A DNA stretch of 64,000 nt, taken from assembly GCF_014384765.1 (NCBI RefSeq), contig NZ_JACRSP010000002.1, positions 496,001 through 560,000 on the forward strand, read 5' to 3'. How positions within the stretch are numbered: the first letter of the stretch is position 1; each line of letters opens with the position of its first letter. Shown here piece after piece: positions 6,878-15,427 of the stretch. The notes beneath the pieces were generated by a model. It did not search any database. It was not told the DNA's origin and saw nothing but the letters and a program-made list of their open reading frames with translations. The DNA is from Feifania hominis (GTDB lineage: Bacteria; Bacillota; Clostridia; Oscillospirales; Feifaniaceae). A program made the position numbers and the translations under genes.

Positions 6878-8962
6878 TTACACGCCGAAGAGAAGATCGC
6901 CGTAGGTCGGCATGGGCCAGTAGTCTTCAGCCACATTGGTCTCCAGTTCGTCCGCCACGGCGCGCAGCTCCTGCATGGCCGGAATGATGGTATCGCGGCT
7001 GTACTGAGCAAGCGCAAGCGCATCGGATTTGCCGCACGCCCGGCACAGTGCATCTTCAAGCGACGCAATCTTCTTATAGAAGCAGCTCTCCAGCTTTGCA
7101 ATCTTTTCGGCAATGGTCTGCTCGGCCAATTCGTCGATGCCAATTGTCTTTTTGGCAATCACGGTGTCGCACAGCTCTCTGACATAAGTTGTAACTGCCG
7201 GGCCAATCTCCTTTTTCGCCATGTCGAGCATGGTCAGAGCCTCGATGTTGATGACCTTGTTATAGCTTTCAAGCAAAATCTCGTAGCGGGAGTACATCTC
7301 GGCCTGTGTGAATATCTTATGGGTGGTAAACAGGTCGATGTTCTTTTTTGCCACGAAGCAGGGCAGCGCGTCAACAGTGGATTTCAGGTTTGCAAGACCG
7401 CGCCTCTGCGCCTCGTCAACCCACTCCTGCGAGTAGTTGTTGCCGTTGAAAATGATACGGCGGTGCTCACGCACGGTGCGCACAATGAGCTCCTGCAGGG
7501 CGGCTGTAAAGTCCTGTGCGCCCTCGAGCTCGTCGGCAAACTGGCGCAGTTCCTCGGCGACAATGGTATTGAGAACCACGTTCGGTCCCGAGATGGAGAA
7601 CGTCGAGCCGAGCATGCGGAACTCAAATTTGTTGCCGGTAAAGGCAAAGGGCGATGTCCTGTTGCGGTCGGTGCTGTCCTTGGGAATCTTCGGCAGCGTA
7701 TGTACGCCGATGGACATGACCTGGTTTTCGTGGTGGTCATAGGCGGCGCCGCTCTCGAGCGCCTCAAGCACGCCCTCGAGCTCATCGCCGACAAACATGG
7801 AGACAATGGCCGGCGGGGCCTCGTTCGCCCCGAGGCGATGGTCGTTTCCCGCCGAGGCCACCGACACGCGCAGCAGATCCTGATATTCGTCGACGGCCTT
7901 GATGACGGCGCTCAAAAAGAGCAGAAACTGCGCGTTCTCATAGGGCGAGCTGCCCGGCTCAAGCAGGTTGATCCCCGTATCGGTTGACATGGACCAGTTG
8001 TTGTGTTTGCCCGAGCCGTTGACGCCCGCAAAGGGTTTCTCATGCAGCAGACACACAAGGCCGTGGCGCAGCGCCACCTTTTTCATGAGCTCCATCGTCA
8101 GCTGGTTGTGATCGGTGGCAATGTTGGTGGTGGTGAAGATTGGCGCAAGTTCATGCTGGGCCGGCGCCACCTCGTTGTGTTCGGTCTTGGCGAGAATGCC
8201 GAGCTTCCAGAGCTCCTGGTTGAGCTCCTCCATATAGGCCTTGACGCGCGGTTTGATGCTGCCGAAGTAGTGGTCCTCCAGCTCCTGTCCCTTGGGGGCC
8301 CTGGCTCCGAACAGAGTGCGTCCGGTAAAAATAAGGTCCTTTCTGCGGTCGAACATCTGCTTGTCGACCAGAAAATACTCCTGTTCGGGGCCGACGGTCG
8401 TGAACACCTTTTTCACTTCGTCGTGGCCGAAGAGCCGCAGCACACGCACCGCCTGCCGCGAGAGCGCCTCCATGGAGCGCAGAAGCGGCGTCTTCTTATC
8501 AAGCGCCTCGCCGCCGTAGGAGCAGAATGCCGTCGGAATGCAGAGCGTTCCCTCTTTGACAAAGGCGTACGAGGTCGGGTCCCAGGCGGTGTAGCCTCTC
8601 GCCTCAAACGTGGCGCGCAGGCCGCCCGACGGAAAACTCGAAGCGTCCGGCTCTCCGCGCACCAGCTCCTTGCCCGAAAATTCCATGATCACGCCGCCAT
8701 CCCCGGTCGGAGAGATGAAGCTGTCGTGCTTTTCCGCCGTGATACCAGTCATGGGCTGGAACCAGTGGGTGAAGTGGGTTGCACCCTTGGAAAGCGCCCA
8801 GTCTTTCATGGCATTCGCCACGACATTGGCAACATTCGGGTCGAGGCTTCTGCCCTCTTTCATGGTCTTTTTGAGCGCACGGTAGGTGTCCTTTGGCAGC
8901 TTTTCACGCATGACTGCGTCGTTGAATACCATACTGCCAAAGACTTCAGAAACACTGCTCAT
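6878..8962 (-). CDS. glnN: Type III glutamine synthetase
   Basis: GlnN makes glutamine from glutamate, ammonia and ATP. At 694 aa it matches the large type III family, not the ~440-aa type I enzyme encoded by glnA in this window. Family features include the N-terminal THFTHWFQPMTG segment, EHNEVAPAQHELAPIF, the ATP/Mg-site NGSGKHNNWSM, and GNDHRLGANEAPPAI. I chose ATG at 8962 because AGGAG lies eight bases upstream; a TTG two codons earlier is too close to it. It is divergent from the glutamate-synthase operon. Its leader carries a promoter and an ANTAR-type attenuator. Confidence 0.96.
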   Translation of the reverse strand: MSSVSEVFGSMVFNDAVMREKLPKDTYRALKKTMKEGRSLDPNVANVVANAMKDWALSKGATHFTHWFQPMTGITAEKHDSFISPTGDGGVIMEFSGKELVRGEPDASSFPSGGLRATFEARGYTAWDPTSYAFVKEGTLCIPTAFCSYGGEALDKKTPLLRSMEALSRQAVRVLRLFGHDEVKKVFTTVGPEQEYFLVDKQMFDRRKDLIFTGRTLFGARAPKGQELEDHYFGSIKPRVKAYMEELNQELWKLGILAKTEHNEVAPAQHELAPIFTTTNIATDHNQLTMELMKKVALRHGLVCLLHEKPFAGVNGSGKHNNWSMSTDTGINLLEPGSSPYENAQFLLFLSAVIKAVDEYQDLLRVSVASAGNDHRLGANEAPPAIVSMFVGDELEGVLEALESGAAYDHHENQVMSIGVHTLPKIPKDSTDRNRTSPFAFTGNKFEFRMLGSTFSISGPNVVLNTIVAEELRQFADELEGAQDFTAALQELIVRTVREHRRIIFNGNNYSQEWVDEAQRRGLANLKSTVDALPCFVAKKNIDLFTTHKIFTQAEMYSRYEILLESYNKVINIEALTMLDMAKKEIGPAVTTYVRELCDTVIAKKTIGIDELAEQTIAEKIAKLESCFYKKIASLEDALCRACGKSDALALAQYSRDTIIPAMQELRAVADELETNVAEDYWPMPTYGDLLFGV

Positions 8963-9001
8963 CTTCAAAACTCCTTTCGAATGGATCGGCCTGCAAATAA
9001 G

Positions 9002-9039
9002 AAAGAGCGCTGTGGATTTTCTCCACAGCGCCCTTGCTG
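9002..9039 (-). promoter_or_regulatory. ANTAR-type attenuator in the glnN leader
   Basis: Reading the minus strand, CAGC-AAGGGC-GCTG (9039-9026) forms a short hairpin with a hexaloop having A at position 1 and G at position 4. The hexaloop and its 3' arm also form the 5' arm of a terminator, AAGGGCGCTGTGGA/TCCACAGCGCTCTTT (9035-9002), followed by a U-rich TCTTTCTTATTT. The two structures are mutually exclusive. ANTAR proteins are known to bind such loops and prevent termination. Only one hexaloop is seen, whereas described targets usually have two. Confidence 0.65.
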
Positions 9040-9050
9040 ATTACGGCGAC

Positions 9051-9079
9051 AGTATACCGCGCTGCGGTCGGCCTGTCAA
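9051..9079 (-). promoter_or_regulatory. Sigma-70 promoter of glnN
   Basis: On the minus strand TTGACA (9079-9074), 17 bases, TATACT (9056-9051). The predicted start (about 9044) is only a few bases before the hexaloop hairpin. Confidence 0.8.
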
Positions 9080-9212
9080 GAGCTTTTTGTGAAATTTTTC
9101 TCGCTATTTGCAATGTTTATCAACATTTCCTGCAATTTGTACAGAAATCGGGTAAAAATCACTTCCCAGCTTCGTCGAACTGCAACAACCCGCTTTTTTC
9201 TTTCATATTTTG

Positions 9213-9241
9213 TTGACAGCGACCGAATCCTCCTATATAAT
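9213..9241 (+). promoter_or_regulatory. Sigma-70 promoter of the glutamate-synthase operon
   Basis: A consensus TTGACA (9213-9218), 17-base spacer and TATAAT (9236-9241). The start near 9248 coincides with the base of the hexaloop hairpin. Confidence 0.88.
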
Positions 9242-9248
9242 ATCAGGC

Positions 9249-9308
9249 GTGAACAAAGGCGTTCATCCGTTGGCGGGCGTATCCCCGCTGCCGGATGAAC
9301 GCCTTTTT
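9249..9308 (+). promoter_or_regulatory. ANTAR-type attenuator in the glutamate-synthase leader
   Basis: GTGAAC-AAAGGC-GTTCAT (9249-9266) forms a six-pair hairpin with hexaloop AAAGGC (A1, G4). The loop and 3' arm are also the 5' strand of a 15-bp terminator stem (9255-9269 with 9292-9306), ended by TTTTT. Inside the terminator loop is a second small GCGGG/CCCGC stem. The architecture matches the glnN leader. About 66 bases remain between the T run and the ATG at 9375. Confidence 0.7.
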
Positions 9309-9374
9309 CGTCCTGTGCCGCGCGAAAAAGTCTTCCGCGCTGTCACAGAAAACCGGCGGAAACAGGGTGATACC

Positions 9375-10466
9375 ATGCAAAAAGAGGGACAGGTGCGCAT
9401 CCCATCGGGCTGCGCCATCTCCGGCATATTCGCAAAGGATGCAAGCGCCATCTGCGGCGACCAGATCATCCGCTCCATTGCGACCATGCACGATCGCTCA
9501 AACGGTCTGGGCGGCGGCTTTGCGGGCTACGGAATCTATCCGCAGTACCGCGAGTTCTACGCACTGCACATCTTCTACGACTCCCATGCCGCAAAGGACA
9601 GCTGCGAGGCTTTCCTCGAGCGCCACTTTGACATTGTGAATCTCTCCAAGATTCCCACGCGCAAGACACCCGCCATCACCGGCGAACCGCTGATCTGGCG
9701 GTATTTCGTCATGCCGCTGCACACAAAGCTCGAGAGCAGTCAGCTCGACGAGGCCGAATTTGTCGCGCGCAGCGTCATCCGCATCAATGCCGAAATCAGC
9801 GGCGCCTATGTCTTTTCCAGCGGCAAGAACATGGGGGTCTTCAAGGCCGTCGGCTACCCCGAGGATGTGGGCGAATTCTACCGTCTTGACGAGTACGAGG
9901 GCTACTGCTGGACGGCGCACGGCCGCTACCCGACCAACACGCCCGGCTGGTGGGGCGGCGCCCATCCCTTTGCCATGCTCGACTACTCGGTTGTGCACAA
10001 TGGCGAGATCTCCTCCTACGACGCCAACCGCCGCTACATCGAAATGTTCGGCTACCGATGCACCCTGCAGACCGACACCGAGGTCATCACCTATATCATC
10101 GACTATCTCGTGCGCCGCTGCGGACTCACTCTCGAGGAGACGGCCGGCGTCATTGCCGCCCCTTTCTGGAGCACCATCGAGCGCCTTGCCGAGCCGCAGC
10201 GTAAGCAGCTGACCTATCTGAGAAATGCCTTTCCCAGTCTGCTCATCACAGGGCCCTTTTCCATACTGCTCGGTTTCACCGGCGGACTCATGGCACTCAA
10301 TGACCGCCTCAAACTGCGCTCCATGGTGGCGGCTGAGCGGGGCAATCTGTTCTATGTCGCAAGCGAAGAGTGCGCCATCCGGGTGCTCGCGCCCGAACTC
10401 GACCGGCTGTGGTCGCCGCGCGGCGGCGAGCCCGTCATCGTCCGGCTGCATGAGGGGGTGCAATAA
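9375..10466 (+). CDS. Glutamate synthase, glutamine amidotransferase subunit (split GltB domain 1)
   Basis: This is a class II (Ntn-type) glutamine amidotransferase of 363 aa, supplying ammonia to the FMN domain encoded next. It corresponds to the N-terminal domain of GltB, encoded separately as in archaeal-type enzymes. Motifs include GCAISGIF with candidate nucleophile Cys13, AHGRYPTN, and HNGEISSYDANRRYIE. The first 12 residues must be removed to free Cys13, implying propeptide processing. The ATG at 9375 is chosen over in-frame starts lying inside the leader hairpin. It overlaps the next gene by one base (TAATG). The homologous MgsA/GlxB subunit of N-methylglutamate synthase is an alternative. 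Confidence 0.88.
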   Translation: MQKEGQVRIPSGCAISGIFAKDASAICGDQIIRSIATMHDRSNGLGGGFAGYGIYPQYREFYALHIFYDSHAAKDSCEAFLERHFDIVNLSKIPTRKTPAITGEPLIWRYFVMPLHTKLESSQLDEAEFVARSVIRINAEISGAYVFSSGKNMGVFKAVGYPEDVGEFYRLDEYEGYCWTAHGRYPTNTPGWWGGAHPFAMLDYSVVHNGEISSYDANRRYIEMFGYRCTLQTDTEVITYIIDYLVRRCGLTLEETAGVIAAPFWSTIERLAEPQRKQLTYLRNAFPSLLITGPFSILLGFTGGLMALNDRLKLRSMVAAERGNLFYVASEECAIRVLAPELDRLWSPRGGEPVIVRLHEGVQ

Positions 10467-11971
10467 TGCCTGTTGATTTCATCTATCCCGACTATGAGGT
10501 AGTGCGCAGCGAGAGCCGCTGCACCGTCTGCCGCCTGTGTGAACGCCAGTGCGCAAACGGGGTTCACTCTTTCAGCGAATCACTCGGCAGGATGCAGAGC
10601 GATGAGACCCGGTGTGTCAACTGCCAGCGCTGTGTGAGCCTCTGTCCCACAAGGGCGCTTAAAATTGTCAGAACCGACAATACTTATAAGCAGAATGCCA
10701 ACTGGACGGCAGATGCCATTTCGGACGTCTACCGCCAGGCCGGAACCGGCGGCGTGCTGCTCTCCTCCATGGGGAATCCCCGGGAGCTTCCGGTGTACTG
10801 GGACCGGCTTCTGATCAACGCCTCCCAGGTGACCAACCCCTCCATCGACCCGCTGCGCGAACCGATGGAGACCAAGATCACTCTCGGCAAACGGCCGGGC
10901 AGAATCGAACGCAATCCCGACGGCAGTCTGCGTGACAATCTGCCGCCCCATCTGACCCTCAATTCCCCCATCCTCTTTTCGGCCATGTCCTACGGTTCCA
11001 TCAGCTACAACGCCCACGAGAGTCTCGCGCGCGCCGCTGAGGAGCTCGGCATCTACTACAACACCGGCGAGGGCGGCCTGCACGAGGATTTCTACCGCTA
11101 TGGGCCGCACACCATCGTACAGGTGGCGTCAGGGCGCTTCGGTGTCCACCGCGGTTACCTCGAGGCGGGCGCGGCCATTGAGATCAAAATCGGCCAGGGT
11201 GCAAAACCCGGTATCGGCGGCCATCTGCCCGGTTCAAAGATCGTCGGGGACATCTCACGCACCCGCATGATTCCCGAGGGCTCAGACGCCATCTCTCCCG
11301 CCCCGCACCACGACATCTACTCCATTGAAGATCTGCGCCAGCTCGTCTACTCCCTCAAGGAGGCGACGGCCTACTGCAAGCCCATCATCGTCAAGATTGC
11401 GGCCGTACACAACGTCGCTGCCATTGCAAGCGGCGTCGCCCGCTCGGGAGCCGACATCATTGCCATCGACGGGTTCCGCGGCGGCACCGGCGCCGCACCC
11501 TCCCGCATCCGCGACCATGTGGGCATTCCCATTGAACTCGCCCTTGCGAGCGTGGACACCCGGCTGCGGGAGGAGGGAATCCGCGATGAGGTCTGTATCA
11601 TCGCAGGCGGCAGCATCCGAAGCAGCGCCGACGTTGTCAAGGCCATTGCTCTGGGCGCAGACGCCTGCTACATCGCCACCGCTGCCCTGCTCGCTCTCGG
11701 CTGCCATCTGTGCCGCAGCTGCCACGCAGGTCTGTGCAACTGGGGCATCGCCACGCAGCGTCCCGAGCTCACCGCCCGGCTCAACCCCGACGAGGGCTAC
11801 AAAAGACTTGTCAATTTGGTCACCGCGTGGAATAATGAAATCAAAGAGATGATGGGCGGCATGGGAATCAATTCCATCGAAGCTCTCAGAGGCAACCGTC
11901 TCATGCTGCGCGGGATTGGCCTCAGCGAAAAAGAACTCGAAATACTTGGCGTCAAGCACGCCGGAGAGTGA
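10466..11971 (+). CDS. Glutamate synthase, FMN/Fe-S catalytic subunit (split GltB central domain)
   Basis: This 501-aa subunit should convert 2-oxoglutarate plus channelled ammonia to glutamate. Residues about 13-70 form a two-cluster ferredoxin domain (CTVCRLCERQC and CVNCQRCVSLCP). The rest is the FMN-binding TIM barrel with FSAMSYGSIS, GGLHEDFYR and KIGQGAKPGIGGHLPG. CHLCRSCHAGLCNWG preserves the C-x5-C-x4-C spacing of the GltB 3Fe-4S cluster. The fused ferredoxin suggests reduced ferredoxin as a possible electron source. No GltD flavoprotein subunit lies nearby. Close homologues include GlxD/MgsC. Confidence 0.9.
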   Translation: MPVDFIYPDYEVVRSESRCTVCRLCERQCANGVHSFSESLGRMQSDETRCVNCQRCVSLCPTRALKIVRTDNTYKQNANWTADAISDVYRQAGTGGVLLSSMGNPRELPVYWDRLLINASQVTNPSIDPLREPMETKITLGKRPGRIERNPDGSLRDNLPPHLTLNSPILFSAMSYGSISYNAHESLARAAEELGIYYNTGEGGLHEDFYRYGPHTIVQVASGRFGVHRGYLEAGAAIEIKIGQGAKPGIGGHLPGSKIVGDISRTRMIPEGSDAISPAPHHDIYSIEDLRQLVYSLKEATAYCKPIIVKIAAVHNVAAIASGVARSGADIIAIDGFRGGTGAAPSRIRDHVGIPIELALASVDTRLREEGIRDEVCIIAGGSIRSSADVVKAIALGADACYIATAALLALGCHLCRSCHAGLCNWGIATQRPELTARLNPDEGYKRLVNLVTAWNNEIKEMMGGMGINSIEALRGNRLMLRGIGLSEKELEILGVKHAGE

Positions 11972-11990
11972 GCCAAACACTCTGTCTTTT
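11965..11990 (+). terminator. Weak intrinsic terminator after the FMN subunit
   Basis: AGAGTG-AGCCAAA-CACTCT followed by GTCTTTT overlaps the stop codon. The six-pair stem suggests partial termination before purA. Confidence 0.5.
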
Positions 11991-12029
11991 ACATTTTAAC
12001 GTCAATTCTGCAGATGGGAGAGAGAATCT

Positions 12030-13304
12030 ATGTTAACAGCTATTGTCGGCATCAACTGGGGCGACGAGGGAAAGGGCCGTATGGTCGATCTGCTCTCGCG
12101 TGAATACGACGTGGTCGCCCGCTACCAGGGCGGCAACAACGCCGGCCACACCGTGGTCAACGACCAGGGGAAATTTATTTTAAATCTTCTGCCCTCCGGC
12201 ATTCTCCGCCCGGAGGTTGTCAACGTCATGGGCAACGGCATGGTCATTGACCTCAAACACCTCTGCGGCGAAATGGACCGGCTGATTGAGGCAGGTGTGC
12301 GCATCACGCCGGAAAACCTCAAAATCAGCGAGCGCGCCATCATCTGCATGCCCTATCATGTGCAGCAGGATGTGCTTGAGGAGGATCGTCTGGGCGATGC
12401 CAAATACGGCTCAACCCGCCGGGGCATCGGCCCGGTCTACGGGGACAAATATCTGAAAAAATGTCTGCGAATGGGCGATCTGCTCTATCCCGAAACACTC
12501 GAGAAGCGCCTTGCCGGCATTGTCGAGTGGAAAAACCTCACCATCCGCGGCGCCTATGGCGCAGACACGGTCAAGGTCAACGATCTGATGAGCTGGCTTT
12601 GCAGCTTCGGCGGCCGGCTCAAGCCTTTCATCTGCGATACCGGCCTCTATCTCGACGGCGCCGCACGCGAGGGAAAGAACATTCTCTTTGAGGCCCAGCT
12701 CGGCGCGCTGCGCGATATCGACTTCGGCATCTACCCCTACACCTCGTCGTCCTATGTGCTGTCCGCCTACGCACCCATCGGAGCGGGAATTCCGGGGCGC
12801 AAGCTCGACCGCTCCATCGGCATCATGAAAGCCTATTCCACCTGCGTCGGAGAGGGGCCTTTTACGGCGGAGCTCTTCGGCGAGCCGGCCGAGCGGCTGC
12901 GCGAGGCGGGCGGCGAATACGGCGCGGCAACCGGTCGGCCCCGCCGCGTCGGGCCCTTTGATGCGGTGGCTTCCCGCTACGGTGTGCGGGTTCAGGGCGC
13001 CGACTGTCTGGCCCTGACCAAGCTCGATGTGCTGAGCTATCTGAAAGAAATTCCGATCTGCACCGGCTATGAGGTGGACGGTGTGCTCACGCGTGAGTTC
13101 CCGTTCGGTGATATTCTGAATACGGCCCGTCCCGTCTTTGAAACCGTCGAGGGCTGGAACTGCGATATCTCCGGCTGCCGGCGGGTAAGCGATCTGCCCC
13201 GCGCCGCCTACGACTATATCAAACTGCTCGAAAAGCTCGTCGGCTGCCCGATTCAGTATGTGTCGGTCGGCCCGCAGCGCGAGGCCTATCTCAAAATGTT
13301 CTGA
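12030..13304 (+). CDS. purA: Adenylosuccinate synthetase
   Basis: PurA condenses IMP with aspartate using GTP, the first committed step to AMP. The 424-aa protein begins with the phosphate loop GINWGDEGKGRMVDLLS and has GNNAGHTVV with the catalytic His. Further family motifs are YGSTRRGIGPVYGDK, EAQLGALRDIDFGIYPY and GRPRRVGPFDAVASRYG. An AGAGAG site precedes the ATG. It sits inside a glutamine/glutamate gene cluster between two pieces of a split glutamate synthase, an unusual place for a purine gene, perhaps reflecting shared aspartate/glutamine nitrogen control. Confidence 0.96.
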   Translation: MLTAIVGINWGDEGKGRMVDLLSREYDVVARYQGGNNAGHTVVNDQGKFILNLLPSGILRPEVVNVMGNGMVIDLKHLCGEMDRLIEAGVRITPENLKISERAIICMPYHVQQDVLEEDRLGDAKYGSTRRGIGPVYGDKYLKKCLRMGDLLYPETLEKRLAGIVEWKNLTIRGAYGADTVKVNDLMSWLCSFGGRLKPFICDTGLYLDGAAREGKNILFEAQLGALRDIDFGIYPYTSSSYVLSAYAPIGAGIPGRKLDRSIGIMKAYSTCVGEGPFTAELFGEPAERLREAGGEYGAATGRPRRVGPFDAVASRYGVRVQGADCLALTKLDVLSYLKEIPICTGYEVDGVLTREFPFGDILNTARPVFETVEGWNCDISGCRRVSDLPRAAYDYIKLLEKLVGCPIQYVSVGPQREAYLKMF

Positions 13305-13328
13305 TTCCACGCGCAGGAGGGATACCCT

Positions 13329-14051
13329 TTGATTATCGACGCAAATCGCATGCATTTTCAAGCTCTCAACTCCCTGGTCCGCAGCAGCGAAGACCCGGAG
13401 ATTCAAATTGCAAACTGCCTCGGCCAACGCTACATTGCAAGCGGCCTGTGCGGCCGGACAATCACCGTTTCCGGCACGCCGGGAAACGCGCTCGGCGCCT
13501 ATCTCGACGGCGGAACGATTCGCGTGCTGGGCAACGCTCAGGATGCGACCGGCGACACCATGAACGACGGGCGCATCTTCATCCACGGCTCGTCGGGCGA
13601 CGCGACCGGTTACGCCATGCGCGGCGGACGTATCTATGTGGAACACAGCGTCGGCTACCGCGCAGGCATTCACATGAAAGCCTATCAAGACCGGGTTCCG
13701 GTGCTCATGATCGGCGGGCGGGCCGGCAGTTTTCTCGGTGAGTACCAGGCGGGCGGTCTGATCGTCGTGCTCGATCTTGACCGGGAGCCGGGCAGTTTCT
13801 CGCCGAATTTCTGTGCGACGGGCATGCACGGCGGAAAAATCATTCTGCGCCGCGAGACGGCGCCCGAGGGGCTGCCGCCCCAGGTGACGGCGCGCGAAAT
13901 GACGGATGCTGACCTGCGGGAGATGGAACCCTGTCTCGAGGAGTTCTGCGCCGAGTTTGGCCGGGACAAGGCTTCGATTCTCGACCACCCCTTTTTCGTG
14001 TTGGAACCGGACACAAAAAATCCCTACAAGCAGCTCTACACCCACAACTGA
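13329..14051 (+). CDS. Glutamate synthase GXGXG-domain subunit (split GltB C-terminal domain)
   Basis: This 240-aa protein matches the C-terminal right-handed beta-helix domain of GltB, rich in GxxGxxxG turns (GNALGAYLDGGTIRVLGNAQ, GSSGDATGYAMRGGRIYVE, GGRAGSFLGEYQAGG). In the full enzyme this domain is structural, near the ammonia channel. The start is TTG at 13329, eight bases after GGAGGG. Together with the genes at 9375 and 10466 it completes a three-part glutamate synthase. The homologous MgsB/GlxC is an alternative name. Confidence 0.9.
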   Translation: MIIDANRMHFQALNSLVRSSEDPEIQIANCLGQRYIASGLCGRTITVSGTPGNALGAYLDGGTIRVLGNAQDATGDTMNDGRIFIHGSSGDATGYAMRGGRIYVEHSVGYRAGIHMKAYQDRVPVLMIGGRAGSFLGEYQAGGLIVVLDLDREPGSFSPNFCATGMHGGKIILRRETAPEGLPPQVTAREMTDADLREMEPCLEEFCAEFGRDKASILDHPFFVLEPDTKNPYKQLYTHN

Positions 14052-14069
14052 CCATTGGGAGGGAACGCC

Positions 14070-15392
14070 ATGAATACCACAAGGAGCGAAGTGCTTCAGT
14101 TTGTGCAGGAAAATGACGTCAAGTTCATTCGCCTGGCTTTCTGTGACATCTTCGGCACGCTGAAAAACATCGCCATTATGTCAAGCGAGCTTCCGCGCGC
14201 GTTTGAACACGGTATCTCGTTTGATGCGTCAGCCGTGCAGGGCTTTATGAACATTGAGGAGTCGGACCTTCTGCTCTTCCCCGACCCCTCCACCATCACG
14301 GTTTTGCCCTGGCGGCCGCAGCAGGGCCGTGTGGCGCGCTTTTTCTGTGATATCCGCCACCCGGACGGGCGCCCTTTCGAGGGGGATGGGCGCACCGTGC
14401 TCGGTCACGCCATCGAGCGTGCGGCACAGCTCGGCTACACCTGCAAAATCGGCTCGGAGTGTGAATTCTACCTCTTCGAGCTCGACGCTGACGGGAACCC
14501 GACTCTGTGCCCGCAGGACCACGCGGGGTATCTCGACGTCTCTCCCATGGACCGCGGCGAGAACGTCCGGCGGGAAATCTGCCTGTCCCTCGAGGAGATG
14601 GGAATTGCGCCCGAGAGTTCCCACCACGAGCAGGGCCCCGGCCAGAACGAAATTGACTTTCACTACGGTGACGCGCTCGCGGCAGCGGACAACCTCGCCT
14701 CTTTCAAATCGGTTGTCAAGGCCGTGGCGCTGCAAAACGGCCTCTTTGCGTCGTTTCTGCCAAAGCCGCTGAAAAACGTCAGCGGTAGCGGGCTCCACAT
14801 CAACATGTCCCTCTTCCGCGACGGGGCGAATATCTTTCGCACCGACGGCGTCACCCACTGCCGGGATGCCGAGAGCTTTATCGCGGGAATTCTGCGCCGG
14901 GTTTGCGAGATCACGGTCTTCTTGAATCCCCTGACCAACTCCTACCACCGCTTCGGCAGCTTTGAAGCCCCAAAGTATGTCACCTGGTCGCACCAGAACC
15001 GCTCGCCGCTGATACGCATTCCTGCGGCAAAGGGCGAGTATTCGCGCATGGAGCTGCGCTCGGCCGACCCGGCCTGCAACCCCTACTTCGCGTTTGCCCT
15101 GCTGATTTTCGCCGGTCTTGAGGGCATACGGGACGGTCTGCCGCTCGGCGAGCCCTCCAACTTTGATCTGCTTCAGGTCGATCTCAGCGGCCGGCGAAAA
15201 GAGCTTGAAAAGTTGCCTGAGACTCTGGGGGCGGCGGTCGAGCTCGCCCGTCAGAGCGCCTTTTTGCGCAGTGTTCTGCCCGAGACAACCATTGACAAAT
15301 ACCTCGACAGCAAGCTCGCACAGTGGCGCGAGTACAGCATCGCCGAGGACCGGGAACTGTTTGAGCGCAACACCTATTTTGAAATCATCTGA
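14070..15392 (+). CDS. glnA: Type I glutamine synthetase
   Basis: This is a second glutamine synthetase, type I, 440 aa. Motifs: DIFGTLKNIAI at the N-terminus, the metal site GSECEFYLFE, HHEQGPGQNEIDF, GSGLHINMS with the active-site His, and EAPKYVTWSHQNRSPLIRIP. No adenylylation-loop signature is evident, consistent with the I-alpha group of Gram-positives. The ATG at 14070 follows GGGAGGG. A gamma-glutamylmethylamide synthetase (GmaS) role is possible given the adjacent Mgs-like genes, but the adjoining ANTAR regulator and glnN favour nitrogen assimilation. Confidence 0.92.
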   Translation: MNTTRSEVLQFVQENDVKFIRLAFCDIFGTLKNIAIMSSELPRAFEHGISFDASAVQGFMNIEESDLLLFPDPSTITVLPWRPQQGRVARFFCDIRHPDGRPFEGDGRTVLGHAIERAAQLGYTCKIGSECEFYLFELDADGNPTLCPQDHAGYLDVSPMDRGENVRREICLSLEEMGIAPESSHHEQGPGQNEIDFHYGDALAAADNLASFKSVVKAVALQNGLFASFLPKPLKNVSGSGLHINMSLFRDGANIFRTDGVTHCRDAESFIAGILRRVCEITVFLNPLTNSYHRFGSFEAPKYVTWSHQNRSPLIRIPAAKGEYSRMELRSADPACNPYFAFALLIFAGLEGIRDGLPLGEPSNFDLLQVDLSGRRKELEKLPETLGAAVELARQSAFLRSVLPETTIDKYLDSKLAQWREYSIAEDRELFERNTYFEII

Positions 15393-15427
15393 GTTCTTCG
15401 ACACATTCACAGCGGGGAGGTGGCCAC

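Noticed and set aside
9245..9310. Glutamine riboswitch (glnA motif) or T-box in the glutamate-synthase leader
   Set aside because: The conserved internal bases I would expect of the glnA motif are not seen and there is no T-box sequence. The hexaloop/terminator overlap explains the structure better.
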